Assembly (NCBI GenBank): GCA_963678675.1
Contig: OY783197.1
Coordinates: forward strand, 5,118,400-5,182,399
Length of the DNA stretch: 64,000 nucleotides
Reading direction: 5' to 3'
Source: Xiphydria camelus
Taxonomy: Eukaryota; Arthropoda; Insecta; Hymenoptera; Xiphydriidae
This document shows, piece by piece, positions 1 through 10,604 of the stretch (positions within the stretch are counted from its first letter, which is position 1; each line of letters begins with the position of its first letter). The translations under genes were made by a program, and so were the position numbers. The notes beneath the pieces are model-generated. The model had not been told where the DNA came from, made no database searches, and was given only the letters and a program-made list of their open reading frames with translations.

Positions 1-530
1 GCATACGCCATCAAATATATGTGAGAGTGTGTGAGAGAATATATTCCTTGAATGTTTAGTCATGGTTTTCAAAGTTAATCAATAAAATATTTCCATTCGC
101 GAAACGATTTCCCTCGCGTTTATTTCGATCCTCGGACGCGCTTGTTAATAAAAAGTAAAAATTCATTGTAACCGGAGTAGTGAATCTCAATAGTGGTGAA
201 TGTGATAGCTTGTGATAATCGTTTGCATTTTTTTCATATCGAGATAGTGAACGGATGCAGTGGTATTTTTCTCTAGTTGCCTGTGTATCAAGAGGAGGTA
301 AGGAGACGGCAGTATCTCAGAAGAATTGCAATCAGATAAGTTTAATTGCCATCTGACAGCTTTAACCTTACTTTCGATGGAAGGACAAATATCTTTGTGA
401 TTATTCTATTTTTTGATTTCAGCGTCATGCGAGCACGGGACAAATCGATGGTTTTTCTTCTCACTCATCAATACAAGCCGTGGCAGAATAGGAGATGCAA
501 TGGAATTGGATCACAATAATCAAGTAATTA
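1..530. other. AT-rich sequence without recognisable feature
   Basis: No coding segment, inverted repeat or recognisable element was seen. By inference it is part of Nrt intron 4. Confidence 0.5.
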
Positions 531-534
531 CTTT

Positions 535-1075
535 AAAGAGGAAATATATCATTTTTCATAATTCTGTCATTATTAGAATAGAATTGATTAACTCAGATTA
601 ATATAGTTTCTTAATTTCTACGCTGAGTAAGTTCGGTATATTTTAAATAGTGAAATGTGCTGCATATGATTGTGTTATTTACAATTTGTTACAGATCGTA
701 TGCGAACCCGAGGAGGTTTCTTTCGAACGAGGGATCATCCACTTGTTGCTCAAACAAGAACCAGTTGCATTAGTTGCATTAGTTGCATTCATTGCATTTG
801 ACAGGTTGGTATATAAATTGGTAGTATAATACGAAAGAGGAAATATATCATTTTTATTAATTCTGTCATTATTAGAATTGGTTAACTCAGATTAATATAG
901 TTTCTTAATTTCTACGTTTAGTAAGTTCGGTATATTTTAAATAGTGAAATGCTGCATATGATTGTTTGTGTTATTTACAATTTGTTACAGATCGTATGCG
1001 AACCCGAGGGGGTTTCTTTCGAACGAGGGATCATCCACTTGTTGTTCCAAGAACCAGTTGCATTAGTTCATTCGA
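535..1075. repeat. Tandem duplication, about 300-bp period
   Basis: Sequence starting GAGGAAATATATC at 538 recurs at 837, with matching text through TCTTAATTTCTACG, ATTTACAATTTGTTACAG, GCGAACCCGAGG and CACTTGTTG. The first copy also carries a short run of AGTTGCATT units near 765-795. The second copy abuts a transposase fragment. Confidence 0.8.
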
Positions 1076-1257
1076 CGAGCTGGATCTGCTGTCTCGAGTG
1101 CATGGACGTACGTTACTTTAAATGGATTAACATTTTCATCCTTCAATATCCTCCGAACCGTAGACTTGCTGATTCTAACCTCTGTTGCCATAGCCCGAAT
1201 ATTCGTTCGAGGGTTATTCCTTATTCTTTCTAGCACAGCATCGATATTTTGTTGCAC
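1063..1257 (-). pseudogene. Mariner/Tc1-type transposase fragment (N-terminal HTH)
   Basis: The minus-strand translation reads QQNIDAVLERIRNNP, then ISKSTVRRILK, a helix-turn-helix pattern common in insect mariner/Tc1-like transposases. No DDE catalytic region follows. The sequence just upstream on the same strand (SPRRI...VQQ) continues into the left arm of the adjoining inverted repeat and recurs, damaged, at the outer end of the right arm. The fragment is therefore the edge of a rearranged element. Confidence 0.6.
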
Positions 1258-2128
1258 CTGTATTCTTCTGGGACTTCCTAAAATAATTATAAAAACCCCA
1301 TATAATTCAGCCCGAACAAGTACAATCTTATCGAGCTATACCTTATCGAGGAGATTTTTCGACGTAATGATTCCGAAACGTTTTTATCGAGAAATATATA
1401 TTTCTAACATACGGTAGTGTTCACGAATATTGTAAAATATCACAGGAATGTTACAGAAAAGTTACTTGCAAAAACGTGCTTTGTTGGGTGTAAATGATGA
1501 TATTTTGTAATTTCCATCGTTACACCAGCAGCGAAGATTTGAAATAGAAGTGAGGTACATGTACACTTTACGTTTGACAGGTCGGTATATAAATTGGAAC
1601 TTATATGAGTATAATACAAAAGAGGAAATACATCGATAAAGAAAAAATAATAATAAAGTAGTTATTCCATTATTGTAATCCAATAACATTGTATCACTTA
1701 TTTTTCTGCCACGACTTTGATTGTTGATAGTTGATGGATCAACCAATAAATTTGATTTTTCTTCACTATCAGACCTGTCAAACGTGAAGTGTACATGTAC
1801 CTCACTTCTATTTCATCTCTTCTTCACCTCTGGTGTAACGATGGAAATTACAAAATATCATCATTTACACCCCGCAAAGCACGTTTTGGCAAGTAACTTT
1901 TCTGTAACATTCCTGCGATATTTTACAATATTCGTGAACACTACCGTATGTTAGAAATATATATTTATCGATAAAAACGTTTCGGAATCATTACGTCGAA
2001 AAATCTCCTCGATAAGGTATAGCTCGATAAGATTGTACTTGTTCGGGCTGAATTATATGGGGTTTTTATAATTATTTTAGGAAGTCCCAGAAGAATACAG
2101 GTGCAGTAAAATATCGATGCTCTGTGCT
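1233..2128. repeat. Long inverted repeat, arms about 350 bp
   Basis: The left arm (1233-1588) and right arm (about 1768-2128) are inverted copies. Shared landmarks are GCATCGATATTTTG/CAAAATATCGATGC-type ends, CCTTATCGAGGAGATTTTTC and CTAACATACGGTAGTGTTC. The loop is about 180 bp. Both outer ends carry the same transposase N-terminal piece, so this is probably a foldback derivative of a mariner/Tc1-like transposon. Confidence 0.8.
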
Positions 2129-2224
2129 GGAAATTTATTTACGAGTAAGGGCGAAATTTCAGCGGTGCGTGCAAAAGGATTCCTTAAAACTATTCCAACG
2201 TCTCGAGTTAATATATGTAACAAT

Positions 2225-2308
2225 ATATCTGTACCCCAGGATAAAAGTGTATTAAGTCCAATTTGTAAAAATTGGACTTAATACACTTTTATCCTGGGGT
2301 ACAGATAT
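2225..2308. repeat. Perfect 84-bp hairpin
   Basis: Two 40-nt arms (ATATCTGTACCCCAGGATAA and onwards) flank a 4-nt spacer with no mismatch seen. The hairpin is GC-poor outside the CCCCAGG block. It is probably a minimal foldback MITE. Confidence 0.9.
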
Positions 2309-2807
2309 ATACTGTCATAAGTGGTATCTTTACATGTGATCAAACAATTCGTCACGGTCATTGGAAGAGTAGACAGTATGTCCGGTGGAAAACTCCAACT
2401 TTTGGATTTCCTTGACATTTGGCCTCAAGTGGTTGGGTCGGCCCTCTAGTCATTAGAATAGGTTATCATAGTTAGAATTGGTTTCAGGAGAGTGCGCTGC
2501 GGTCTTACGAGCCGTAAAAGCGAGAAGTGTCAAACGTCTGTTCTCCCAGTAGCTGTCGATTCGGGAGATCGAAACATCTAACCTCGAAATCGTTAATTTA
2601 TAAATAATGATTAATAATGTGTAGAAGTGATAACAAATAATCATTCCGATTTCTTCGATGAGATTCCCCAAGTGTTTAAAAATCGGTGTCCGATTTTTGA
2701 TAATAACTGTTGCTTCAACTTCCAGTGATATTAAGTATTACTGCAGAACGAGTAGGTTAGAAGATTTTCATGAAGACTCACGATTTTCTGACATGTCATC
2801 TCGTACA

Positions 2808-3508
2808 GGTGCAAACGAAGAGGATCTAGCTCGTGTCCTGTCCGTAAAAAGATGACTCGATGGACATCGGAGAATGTCAGGCTTGTCACCGAGCGCCTAT
2901 TACCCACGGTACATTAATTGCAATACGCGCTTCTCGTTTCATTCAACTATTCCAGCGTTAAATAACTTTTACTTCTTTCAAGGTAATAACCTTTTATGAA
3001 CTGTTCGTGGTAGGAGGCAGCGATCGATAATAGAGACTCGTCGTAGACAAGTTCGTCTATTAAAACTAAAAGGCAATTCGGTGTGCCGAACTACTACTGC
3101 GATAATGTGCCCGAGCTCGCGGTCTATTCTGCAATTAACGTTAACATAATCGTGATTATGCTCGGGTGATGGGTGTTCCAAAAGAGATAAGTTGATACTA
3201 AACATCGGATGCTGTAAGCTGACTTGCTAGTGTATGCTTTGCTACTGGACCATCATCGCAGGAATAATTTGTCTACGATTAGTCACAATCATTGATCGTT
3301 GCCCCCTACGATCAACAATTCGTACAAGGTAAATACTTTGAAAGAAGTAAAAGTTACTTAAAGCAGGAATAGTTGAAACGAAAAACGCATATTGCAATGA
3401 AAGTACTATGGGTGAAAGGCGTTCGGTGACAAGCCTGACATTCTCCGATATCCATCGAGTCATCTTTTTACGGACAGAACACGAGCTAGATCCTCTTCGG
3501 TTGCACCT
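2808..3508. repeat. Foldback element, arms about 180 bp
   Basis: The left arm, from GTGCAAACGAAGAGGATCTAG, pairs with the right arm ending CTAGATCCTCTTCGGTTGCAC. Interior matches include AAAAAGATGACTCGATGG and GAATGTCAGGCTTGTCACCG. The centre (about 3000-3330) is unique. No coding capacity is recognised. Confidence 0.8.
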
Positions 3509-3525
3509 GTACTGGTGGTATCATA

Positions 3526-3793
3526 TCGTATGTCCGTCTCTGTACTGGCCAGTTCGAAAGTTACCTTCGGATAGGCTTGGTCGGTAATCTAGACATTTAT
3601 ACCGTAATTATAATTACTTTCGTAATTTCCATTATTCACAAATTCATAATTTCGAGGTTAGACGCTTCGATCTCCCGAATTGACATCAACTCTAACTGCC
3701 GACTCGACGTCTACCGTATTAAATGACTCGAGTACCGACCAAGCCTATCCGAAGGTAACTTTCAAACTGGCCAGTATAGAGACGGACATACGG
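3526..3793. mobile_element. Palindromic MITE with TA duplication
   Basis: The ends are TCGTATGTCCGTCTC and GAGACGGACATACGG, flanked by TA on both sides. Arms share TACTGGCCAGTT and TTACCTTCGGATAGGCTTGG. The terminal GTATGTCC motif is shared with elements near 18.35, 36.6 and 38.45 kb, suggesting a mariner-like non-autonomous family. Confidence 0.75.
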
Positions 3794-3801
3794 TATAAGT
3801 G

Positions 3802-4375
3802 TATGAATTTATTTAAAATCATAAATGCATAAACATCGAGTATAATTCTGTCTGAATTTTTTATTTTGAAGTAAAAAACGCGGCGTTCTTTTTTATTAAA
3901 TTTTTTTAAATAAATTTTTTAGTCGAATTTTTTAGTAACTTGATTTACAATAATTTTCCTTTCAAATGGTGCCTTTTACTTTTTATATATAAATCTTGAA
4001 CATGGCGATCTTAATTGATTTCAAATCTTTTTAGAGAGTATTTGACATATCAATTTTTGTTGGCACTGAATGAACATGCCGCCTTTTTTTACAGAGAATA
4101 TATCTATACACTTTTGTGAACAGCTTGAAAACATGAGTGAAAATACTGCAAACACAAATGGTCGAAAAAATTTTAAAACACAAAATTGAAGTTGCAATCT
4201 GAAGAGATACTAAGAATCCGCATCAACGCGACGAGTGTCAAATGAAAATGGAGATACAGGACGATAATGAAGTTTGACAGTCATTGGTACATGTCGCACT
4301 TTTCAATTCCCGATCTCTCCTACCTCTTAAACTTTGGAAGAGTAGAGGCAAGTGTTTTAGACAAGCGGGCAACTA
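3802..4375. other. AT-rich intronic sequence, nothing recognised
   Basis: Low-complexity A/T runs and no credible coding segment or inverted repeat. Confidence 0.4.
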
Positions 4376-4560
4376 ACACTGAGAGAAATAATATTGCTAG
4401 TGTAAAACAAATGTTTTTTGAATCAAGAACATATATGATCTTACAAATTTTTGAGAATACAGATTCTCGATCGAAAAATATATATTTTTGATTCAAGAAT
4501 ACTGTCGTGGGAACAAGAAATTCTTTCTGTGCAAAAAGAAACAATTACCTACTCCCTTTG
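4376..4560. mobile_element. Short copy of the CACTGAGAGAAATAAT element
   Basis: Begins CACTGAGAGAAATAATATTG and carries internal text shared with the copies at 19.2 and 42.0 kb (TTTTTTGAATCAAGAA, ATACAGATTCT, CTTGTTCCCACGAC in inverse form). The right boundary is blurred. Confidence 0.55.
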
Positions 4561-4569
4561 CGGATCCAA

Positions 4570-5037
4570 TCATACGCATTTTTTTGGTATTTTGTTAGTA
4601 TAATTCGGGTATGGTAACAAATTAGTATATATCAGTATAATATTGTAGCTCGGGTTCCCTAATCTCCGTAAAGAGTGCGGGGAGCATTGGGTGAGCTTCA
4701 TCCGGGCGCGTCTCCAGGTGGCGGATAGGAGGGTGGCCAGGTGATTGAAGTGGACTCCGTTGGGGCCCATGGAGGACCCTGGTTAGTGGGTGCCATACCA
4801 TAGAGCACTCCGGGCGACGTAAAAATCGCCCTTGTAGGTGCATTTTGTACGGTCGTTCGTCGGCGTTCGTTCGTGGCGTTCGTAGGACCGCCTTGAATAA
4901 CATGGGCATTCGTCGAGCGGTCCTACGAACGGCAAAGGGACACAGAGCTATCGAGTGCTTTCACACGCACCGGAACCGTGTATACGGCAAATCTTTACCG
5001 CCCTCCCAGGATCTTCTCCCTCACACATACATTCACT
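4570..5037. other. Non-coding stretch with a local hairpin
   Basis: Contains an inverted pair around 4878-4935 (CGTAGGACCGC and GCGGTCCTACG). Nothing else is recognised. It is the target DNA on the left of the LINE insertion. Confidence 0.45.
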
Positions 5038-5306
5038 CATTCACCACTTGTGACTTGGTTAGGAGGCGTGGTGGTGAATGGTTGCGTGCGTGAGTGCTGC
5101 GAGTTGCGTATACCCACAAAAAGCGTAATAAGAGAGGTACGTGAAAGCAGGTAATCGATAGGAAGGCGAGGAATCGGTGACAGTTCTGAGATAATAGGAT
5201 CAGTCTGAGCGGAAAGTGGAATGAAGGAAAAGCGAAGAGAAGCGGTGGCGAATTTTGAGGTTAGAGGCGTCGGTCGGAAGGCGGTAAGAAGCGCACGTGC
5301 GAGGTA

Positions 5307-5487
5307 GGTAAAGGTGTGATTTCGCTGAAGCCGTCGGCGGTAGTGGCCGGTGGTAGCCGCCAGCGCGCTGGTGGTGGATACAGGCGTTCAGAGTAGCGTT
5401 GACGAAACCGGCCTTATTTAAAAAGCACTGAAGCAGCACGATACCGCTGGCGGCTACCGCCGACGGCTTCAGCGAAATCACACCTTA
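5307..5487 (+). repeat. Hairpin in the LINE 5' UTR
   Basis: GGTGTGATTTCGCTGAAGCC at the left pairs with its reverse complement at the right. The arms are about 32 nt with the GCCGTCGGCGGTAG block included, separated by about 115 nt that itself has partial pairing (GCCGGTGGTAGCCGCCAG). It may be an RNA structure or a small foldback insertion. Confidence 0.75.
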
Positions 5488-5624
5488 AGGCAGGAAGGGC
5501 TTAATCCGGCAGGGAGGTGGTAGGATATCGTGGCCGATAGGTAAGAAAATTGTAAAAGAGCAGAACAGTCATGAATCAGGTAGGAGAGAAAACTAATAGG
5601 AGAGGTAGGCCAACGAATGCTGAG

Positions 5625-6523
5625 AGGATAGAAAAATAAGGACAGTCTGGGAAGAAGCTGGAGGAGTTCCTGACAAAGGACAAAGGAGGGCTGCAAAAAA
5701 GCGGAAAAGAGGAAGAGATACAGCTAAAAATGCCGTCGACGAACCCGGCGACGGAGACTCTGCAGAACAACAAGGGAAGCGATCTAGGGACAGCGGCGAG
5801 GGGACAAGGAAAAGACGTCGAGGTAGTAGAGGCAATCAGATTGCTGTCGGAGCAGATAAATACTCTGAAGAGAAAGATGTCATGCAAGAAATAGGAGAAC
5901 CAGTGAGCCTGCTGAGAGACGAACTGAGGAGGTGGGAAGACAAGTGGGAAAAGAGAATCGAGAAGTTAGAAGAGAGAATCACGACACTGGAGGAGCGACT
6001 TGACGACAGGAGACACACAGAAGAGGAAAGCAGAGAATTGGACCAGAACATTGCGGAGATGGAGGAGAGAGTATTGGCAAGAGTCAATAGAAGCCAAGAA
6101 AAAAGTGGCCTCAATTCCGTAGAGGTCAACAGACTGAAGAAAGCCCTGAAGACGCAGGACAAAAAGGACAGGAAGAACAACGTAGTAATAAGGGGTCTGG
6201 CAAACTCGGGAGCAGTAAGGAAAGGAGAAATAGAGGATTTTCTCAGGAGAGAAGTAGGAGTTACGGTGAATGTGGAATGGACAACGAAGGCAGGAGGACA
6301 GAACGCGACGACGATAGTAGCTAAAATCGGCAGTTGGGAGGAAAAGCAGGACATTATGAGGAAGAAAGGCAGGCTAGGGGACCAAAGAGTGTACATAGAC
6401 AACGACCTTACCAGAGAAGCGGGAAGAAGAGTGAAGATAGGATACCAGAAGATATGCATAGAAGGAAGGTGGGTAGCCTGGGCAGAGTTGGAAAAGAATC
6501 GCCCGAATACGGTTTTTCACTAA
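5625..6523 (+). pseudogene. LINE ORF1 (coiled-coil nucleic-acid-binding protein)
   Basis: The frame is open from about 5625 with basic patches (KKRKRG, KRRRG). The first clear ATG is at 5882, so the native start is lost or lies upstream. Heptad-rich helices (LEERITTLEERLDD) form a coiled coil. They are followed by KDRKNNVVIRGL and RVYIDNDLT, the pattern of L1-type ORF1 RNA-binding domains. The role in the family is an RNP chaperone that binds element RNA. It ends 18 nt before the first clear ATG (6532) of the endonuclease segment. Confidence 0.75.
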
Positions 6524-6531
6524 GCCCGGCG

Positions 6532-7270
6532 ATGAGTGGAGGCAAAGGAGAGAACCCAGGAGAATGCAGAAACTACTGGAAAGCCGTGTTTTGGAATGTG
6601 GCCGGATTAGGTAAAAAGGACAGGGAATTATGGAGATTTATTGAGGATTTTGACTTCGTAGGACTGTCGGAAACTTGGGTAGAGGAAAAAGGCTGGAAAA
6701 GACTGGAAAAGATTTTGCCAAAAAATGTCAGGTGGGAATGTCAATTTGCGACCAGGGAAAATAGGAAAGGTAGAGCTAGTGGAGGGATAGTAACAGGAGT
6801 TAGGAAAGAAATAGAAGAAGAATCGGCAAATAGACAGGAGTTTAAATGCGCGGTAGGCAGAGTTTTGAAAATAGGGGCGGCGAAATGAAATGTATGGACA
6901 GTATATTGTAAAGAGAACGTAAATAGCTTAGCGACAATGTTAGAGGAGAAAATAGGAGAGAGGGAGGATCATTTAATTATTGGAGGCGACTTCAATGCGA
7001 AGACCCGCCACGAGGGACAACTGGTGACAGAAGAAGACGGAGCTAGAATCGGCAGGATTTCGAAGGACGGCAAAAGAAACACAGAAGGTATCTCCAGTTC
7101 ATCAGAATGTTAGAGCATAATGGGTGGTTGCTGCTAAATGGAAACGTGAAAGGAAATGAAAGGGGAGAGCATACATACGTAGGCGGAGCAGGAGCCTCGG
7201 TCATAGACTACGTGGTCGCAAACAAGAAGGGACTGGACAGAATACAGGATTTCAAAGTGGAAGAAAGAGT
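6532..7270 (+). pseudogene. LINE ORF2 endonuclease domain, frameshifted
   Basis: An APE-type endonuclease is recognisable from FWNVAGL, LSETWVEEKGW, GGIVTGV, then (after a stop near 6888) IIGGDFNAKT, and, after a further frame change near 7100, SVIDYVVAN and LDHLPLV. These correspond to the catalytic N, E, D and H-containing blocks of the family. At least one nonsense codon and one frameshift make it non-functional as read. Confidence 0.8.
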
Positions 7271-8714
7271 GGAGTTAGATCACCTTCCATTGGTATGCAG
7301 TATCGGAGGACAGATCGGCAGACGCGAAGAACGGGACGAGAGAGCCGAGAAGGAGGTGAATGTATGGACGGAGGAAAGCATAAGCAACTTCAAGGCAGTC
7401 ATGGAAACCTGGACCTTCGAGAAGGCGTACGGTAACGAAAAATGGAGCGAACTGAAAGAGGCAATACATCAAAGTATGGAGAAGAAAAAACTGAAGAGTT
7501 CCAAGAAGAGGATCGGAGAGAAGAGGTGGTGGGACAAGGAGTGTGGCAGGGAGAAGAGGAAGGTTAAAAGACTGGAAAAGCAACAAAGGACTAAGGGAAA
7601 ACTATATAGCCTGCATATACGGCATTTCAGAGAGCTATGCAGATCGAAAGAAGAAAGTTGGCAGGAAAGAGAACTGGAAAAGATAAGGGGCATGAAAGAA
7701 GGAAATGAGCTGTGGAAGTACATTAATAGCGGGAGGAAACAGAGGTCAGAGACATGTACCAACATCAACATGGAGGAATGGAGTAGGTACTTTGCGGAGC
7801 TGTTGGGCGGAGATAAAGAACAACGTGAGGAAGACCGCACAAAGAGAAAACCACTGGAAGCGGAAGATGACATCCCCGAACTGACTACTGAAGAGATCGA
7901 GAAGCAAGTGAGGAAATTGAAGAAGAGGAAAGCTGCGGGAGAAGACGGGATTCCGAACGAGGCCTGGAAATTGCTGGAGGGAAATGGGAAAGGAAGATTC
8001 CTCGAAGTTATAAAAGGAGCCTGGAGAGGTGAAGGAACTCCCAAGGATTGGAGAAGAGGTGTAATAACGCCGCTACACAAGAAGGGCAGGGTAGACGACG
8101 TGAGGAATTACAGGGGAATTACTCTGCTCGACACAGCATACAGGTGTGCGCAGCAGCGCTGAACGAGAGGCTATAGAACTTCATCGAATCAGGGAAAATC
8201 CTGCCAGAGGTTCAAGCGGGTTTTCGGAGAGGAAGAGGAACAATGGATAACATCTACGTCTTGCAGCACGCGGTGGAAAAGGTACTGGCAAAGAAGGGAG
8301 GGGAACTTTTCGTGTTTTTCGTGGATCTTAGGGCAGCTTTTGACAGAGTATCCCGGAAGGTGTTATGGGAAACCATGGAAAGAAGAGGAGTGAAGAGAGT
8401 GCTGGTGGAGAGGATGAAGGAACTGTATGAGGAAATAAGCAACGTTGTAAGAGTGGAAGGAAGAGTATCGGAGTCTTTTGGACGAACGAGGGAGTTAGAC
8501 AAAAGGCTGTCCTTTGAGCCCGACGCTGTTTGCCATCCTCATCTCGGACATGGAGGAAGAGCTGAGGAAAGGTCAAGAAGGAGGCATAGTCATTGGAAAG
8601 GAAAAGTTCTGGTCACTGACGTACGCGGATGATGTAGTTCTAGTGGCGGATAGGGAGGAAGAGCTAAAGGGAATGATAAAAAGATTAGAAAGATATTTGA
8701 TAGGAAGAAGCTAG
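7107..8714 (+). pseudogene. LINE ORF2 linker and reverse transcriptase, frameshifted
   Basis: The long open part (7107-8162) holds the end of the endonuclease, a Lys/Glu-rich linker and RT block 1: KAAGEDGIPNEAWK, then VITPLHKKG and NYRGITLL. After a frameshift come QAGFRRGRGTMDNI and FFVDLRAAFD (first catalytic Asp). After another frameshift come LSPTLFAILISDM and LTYADDVVLVA, which carries the YADD box. The catalytic residues survive but the frame is broken at least three times, at about 8145, 8500 and 8700. Confidence 0.85.
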
Positions 8715-9703
8715 AATTGAATGTAGAGAAGTCGAAGGTGATAGTCTTTAGAAATGGTGGGGGCAGAACTAAGGAAAGGAAATGGGATTGGAAAGGAAAT
8801 TGCGTAGAGGAGGTAGATAAATTTAAATACCTAGGCTCTATATTTTTAAGAAAAATGGGAAAAATACAGAGCAGATTAGAGAACTAGCGAGGAAAGGTAA
8901 TATAGCGGTGAAACAAGTATGGGGGATAGGAGAGAGATTGTTTAGAGACGATTTCATGAGCAGGATGAAATTGTTCGATTACTTAGTTAATGGAGTAATA
9001 TCTTACGGAGCGGAAACTTGGGGCTGGGAAGAGAAAGCGGAATTAGAGAGAATTCAGGTAAAATATATTAAATAGACACACTAGGATTGGACCGCTGCAC
9101 ACCAGATTATATAGCTTTGGAGGCAACAAAAAGGCAAAAACTTAGGATTAGACTTGGATTGAGAGCGGTGAACTTTGAAACAGCGGTAGAGGGGGCGGAA
9201 GGAAGAACGCTAGTCAAAGAATGTATAAAGGAGAAGAGGTCGAGAAGGGAGAGAATAAGGAGTGTGAAATGCAGAAAGAATTATATGAAAAGATGCGGTT
9301 TCAGCCAGGAAGGATTCGACAAATTGAGAAGAGGTAGAGGAGACGCGAATGAGGTTTTAAAGAACGCGGATATCGATGTGCAATTGCAAGAGTGCAGTAT
9401 AATAAAATACAGAGAGCTAAAACTAACGATAGGTACAAGGGCCTAGCAATGAGCGGGTTGCCGCAGTACCTTAGGTATAAAGGAGAGAGAGGAAGCCAGA
9501 AATTAATTGCAAAAGTTAGGTGCAGAAATTTGGAGGAAGGGAATAGGTACTGGAGGGAGGACAGGGACAGACTCTGTTTGTTGTGTGAGAAAGCGGCCGG
9601 CTCGTTGGAGCACTATATGGATGAATGTGAGACTCTGGAGAGAACGGAGTTAAAGAAAGAGGAGATCTTAGGTGAGGGGATATCAAGCAAGAAGGTAGGA
9701 TAG
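8715..9703 (+). pseudogene. LINE ORF2 C-terminus with CCHC knuckle
   Basis: Post-RT remnants read KLELNVEKSKVIVF and FKYLGSIF in broken frames. Two overlapping open stretches (9087-9446 and 9392-9703) follow. The second contains RLCLLCEKAAGSLEHYMDEC, a C-x2-C-x8-H-x4-C zinc knuckle as found at the end of many insect LINE ORF2 proteins. A frameshift lies in the overlap. Confidence 0.75.
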
Positions 9704-9838
9704 CTAAGAATGATAGACCTGAGGAAGAAAGAGAAGGAGAAAGAGAAAATGAGCACAAATGCATGAGACAGAGGAGTGAATGAAATTAGAAATGTAAAAC
9801 CAAGTCCTTTTCAAAGCCAGCTGGCTGAAAATAAATAA

Positions 9839-9839
<1 letters not shown>

Positions 9840-9868
<29 letters not shown>
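9840..9868 (+). repeat. (TCTA)n tail of the LINE
   Basis: About seven CTAT units follow AAATAAAT and end exactly at the target duplication. This tail replaces poly(A) and is diagnostic of target-primed insertion by this element. Confidence 0.9.
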
Positions 9869-9869
<1 letters not shown>

Positions 9870-10109
9870 ATTCACCACTTGTACACCCGCATCGCGAATA
9901 AACCATTGTTATGGTTTATTCCCACTTCGTGCATATCTACCCGTCCAACACTACCATATTGAATTTTTCTGAAAATATCCGAATTTCTCCTACTAATAAC
10001 AATTTGTCTTAACAACGAGATCTCAGAGAATATCAGTAGTCAAACTATTGAAAATATTTATCCTTAAGATACCTAATGCTTGTGTGTCCTGTAGTAGTTT
10101 AAAATTAAT

Positions 10110-10604
10110 TTAATTTAACTTTCAATAGGTACCTAATAATCAAACCAAACAACAACAAGAATCAATACACGTCTGACGTTTCGGCTCCTCTTCGAATCCT
10201 CTTCAGAGACGCAATGACCCACAGATACTTGAGAATTCCCTATTTATATCTACAACTCTATCAACCGTTATCCCCTCCATTCCCCACTTACATTCCTTCC
10301 TTCTTCTCAACCCCTAACAATATTTACTAATAACACTGTCATCTTAATAATTTCAAATACGAAAGTATTGTTAATAACCCATAAACCAATCTCTATAATC
10401 AATATTATTGTTACATCTACATTTTAATCTTTAAATTATTGTTTGATAAATTTGATGAAATTATAGATATAAATAGGGAATTCAAGTATCTGTGGGTCAT
10501 TACGTCTCTAAAAAGGGTTCGAAGAGGAACCGAAACGTCAGACGTGTATCAATTCTTGTTGTTGTTTGGCCTGATTATTACCTATTATTAAAAGTTAAAT
10601 TAAA
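10110..10604. mobile_element. Inverted-repeat element, arms about 150 bp
   Basis: The left arm (TTTAATTTAACTTTCAATAG to GAATTCCCTATTTATATC) pairs with the right arm ending TTAAAAGTTAAATTAAA. Arms share CACGTCTGACGTTTCGG, AGAGGATTCGAAGAGG-like text and ACCCACAGATACTTGA. The interior is AT-rich and non-coding. Confidence 0.8.

Larger units (their letters stand above)
5052..9868 (+). mobile_element. Full-length decayed LINE (non-LTR retrotransposon)
   Basis: The element is bounded by a 14-bp target duplication, CATTCACCACTTGT, at 5038-5051 and 9869-9882. It ends in a (TCTA)n tail rather than poly(A). Order: 5' UTR with a hairpin, ORF1 (coiled coil), APE-type endonuclease, reverse transcriptase and a C-terminal CCHC knuckle. 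ORF2 is broken by several frameshifts and stops. Coding strand composition is purine-rich, unlike the surrounding AT-rich intron. The intact duplication shows that this is one complete insertion. I associate this ORF2 type with ant LINEs but cannot name the clade. It is antisense to Nrt. Confidence 0.92.

Noticed and set aside
5836..8080. Long open frames on the minus strand (for example 5836-6459 and 7469-8080)
   Set aside because: They are Ser/Leu/Phe-rich antisense shadows of the purine-rich LINE coding strand, with no recognisable domain.
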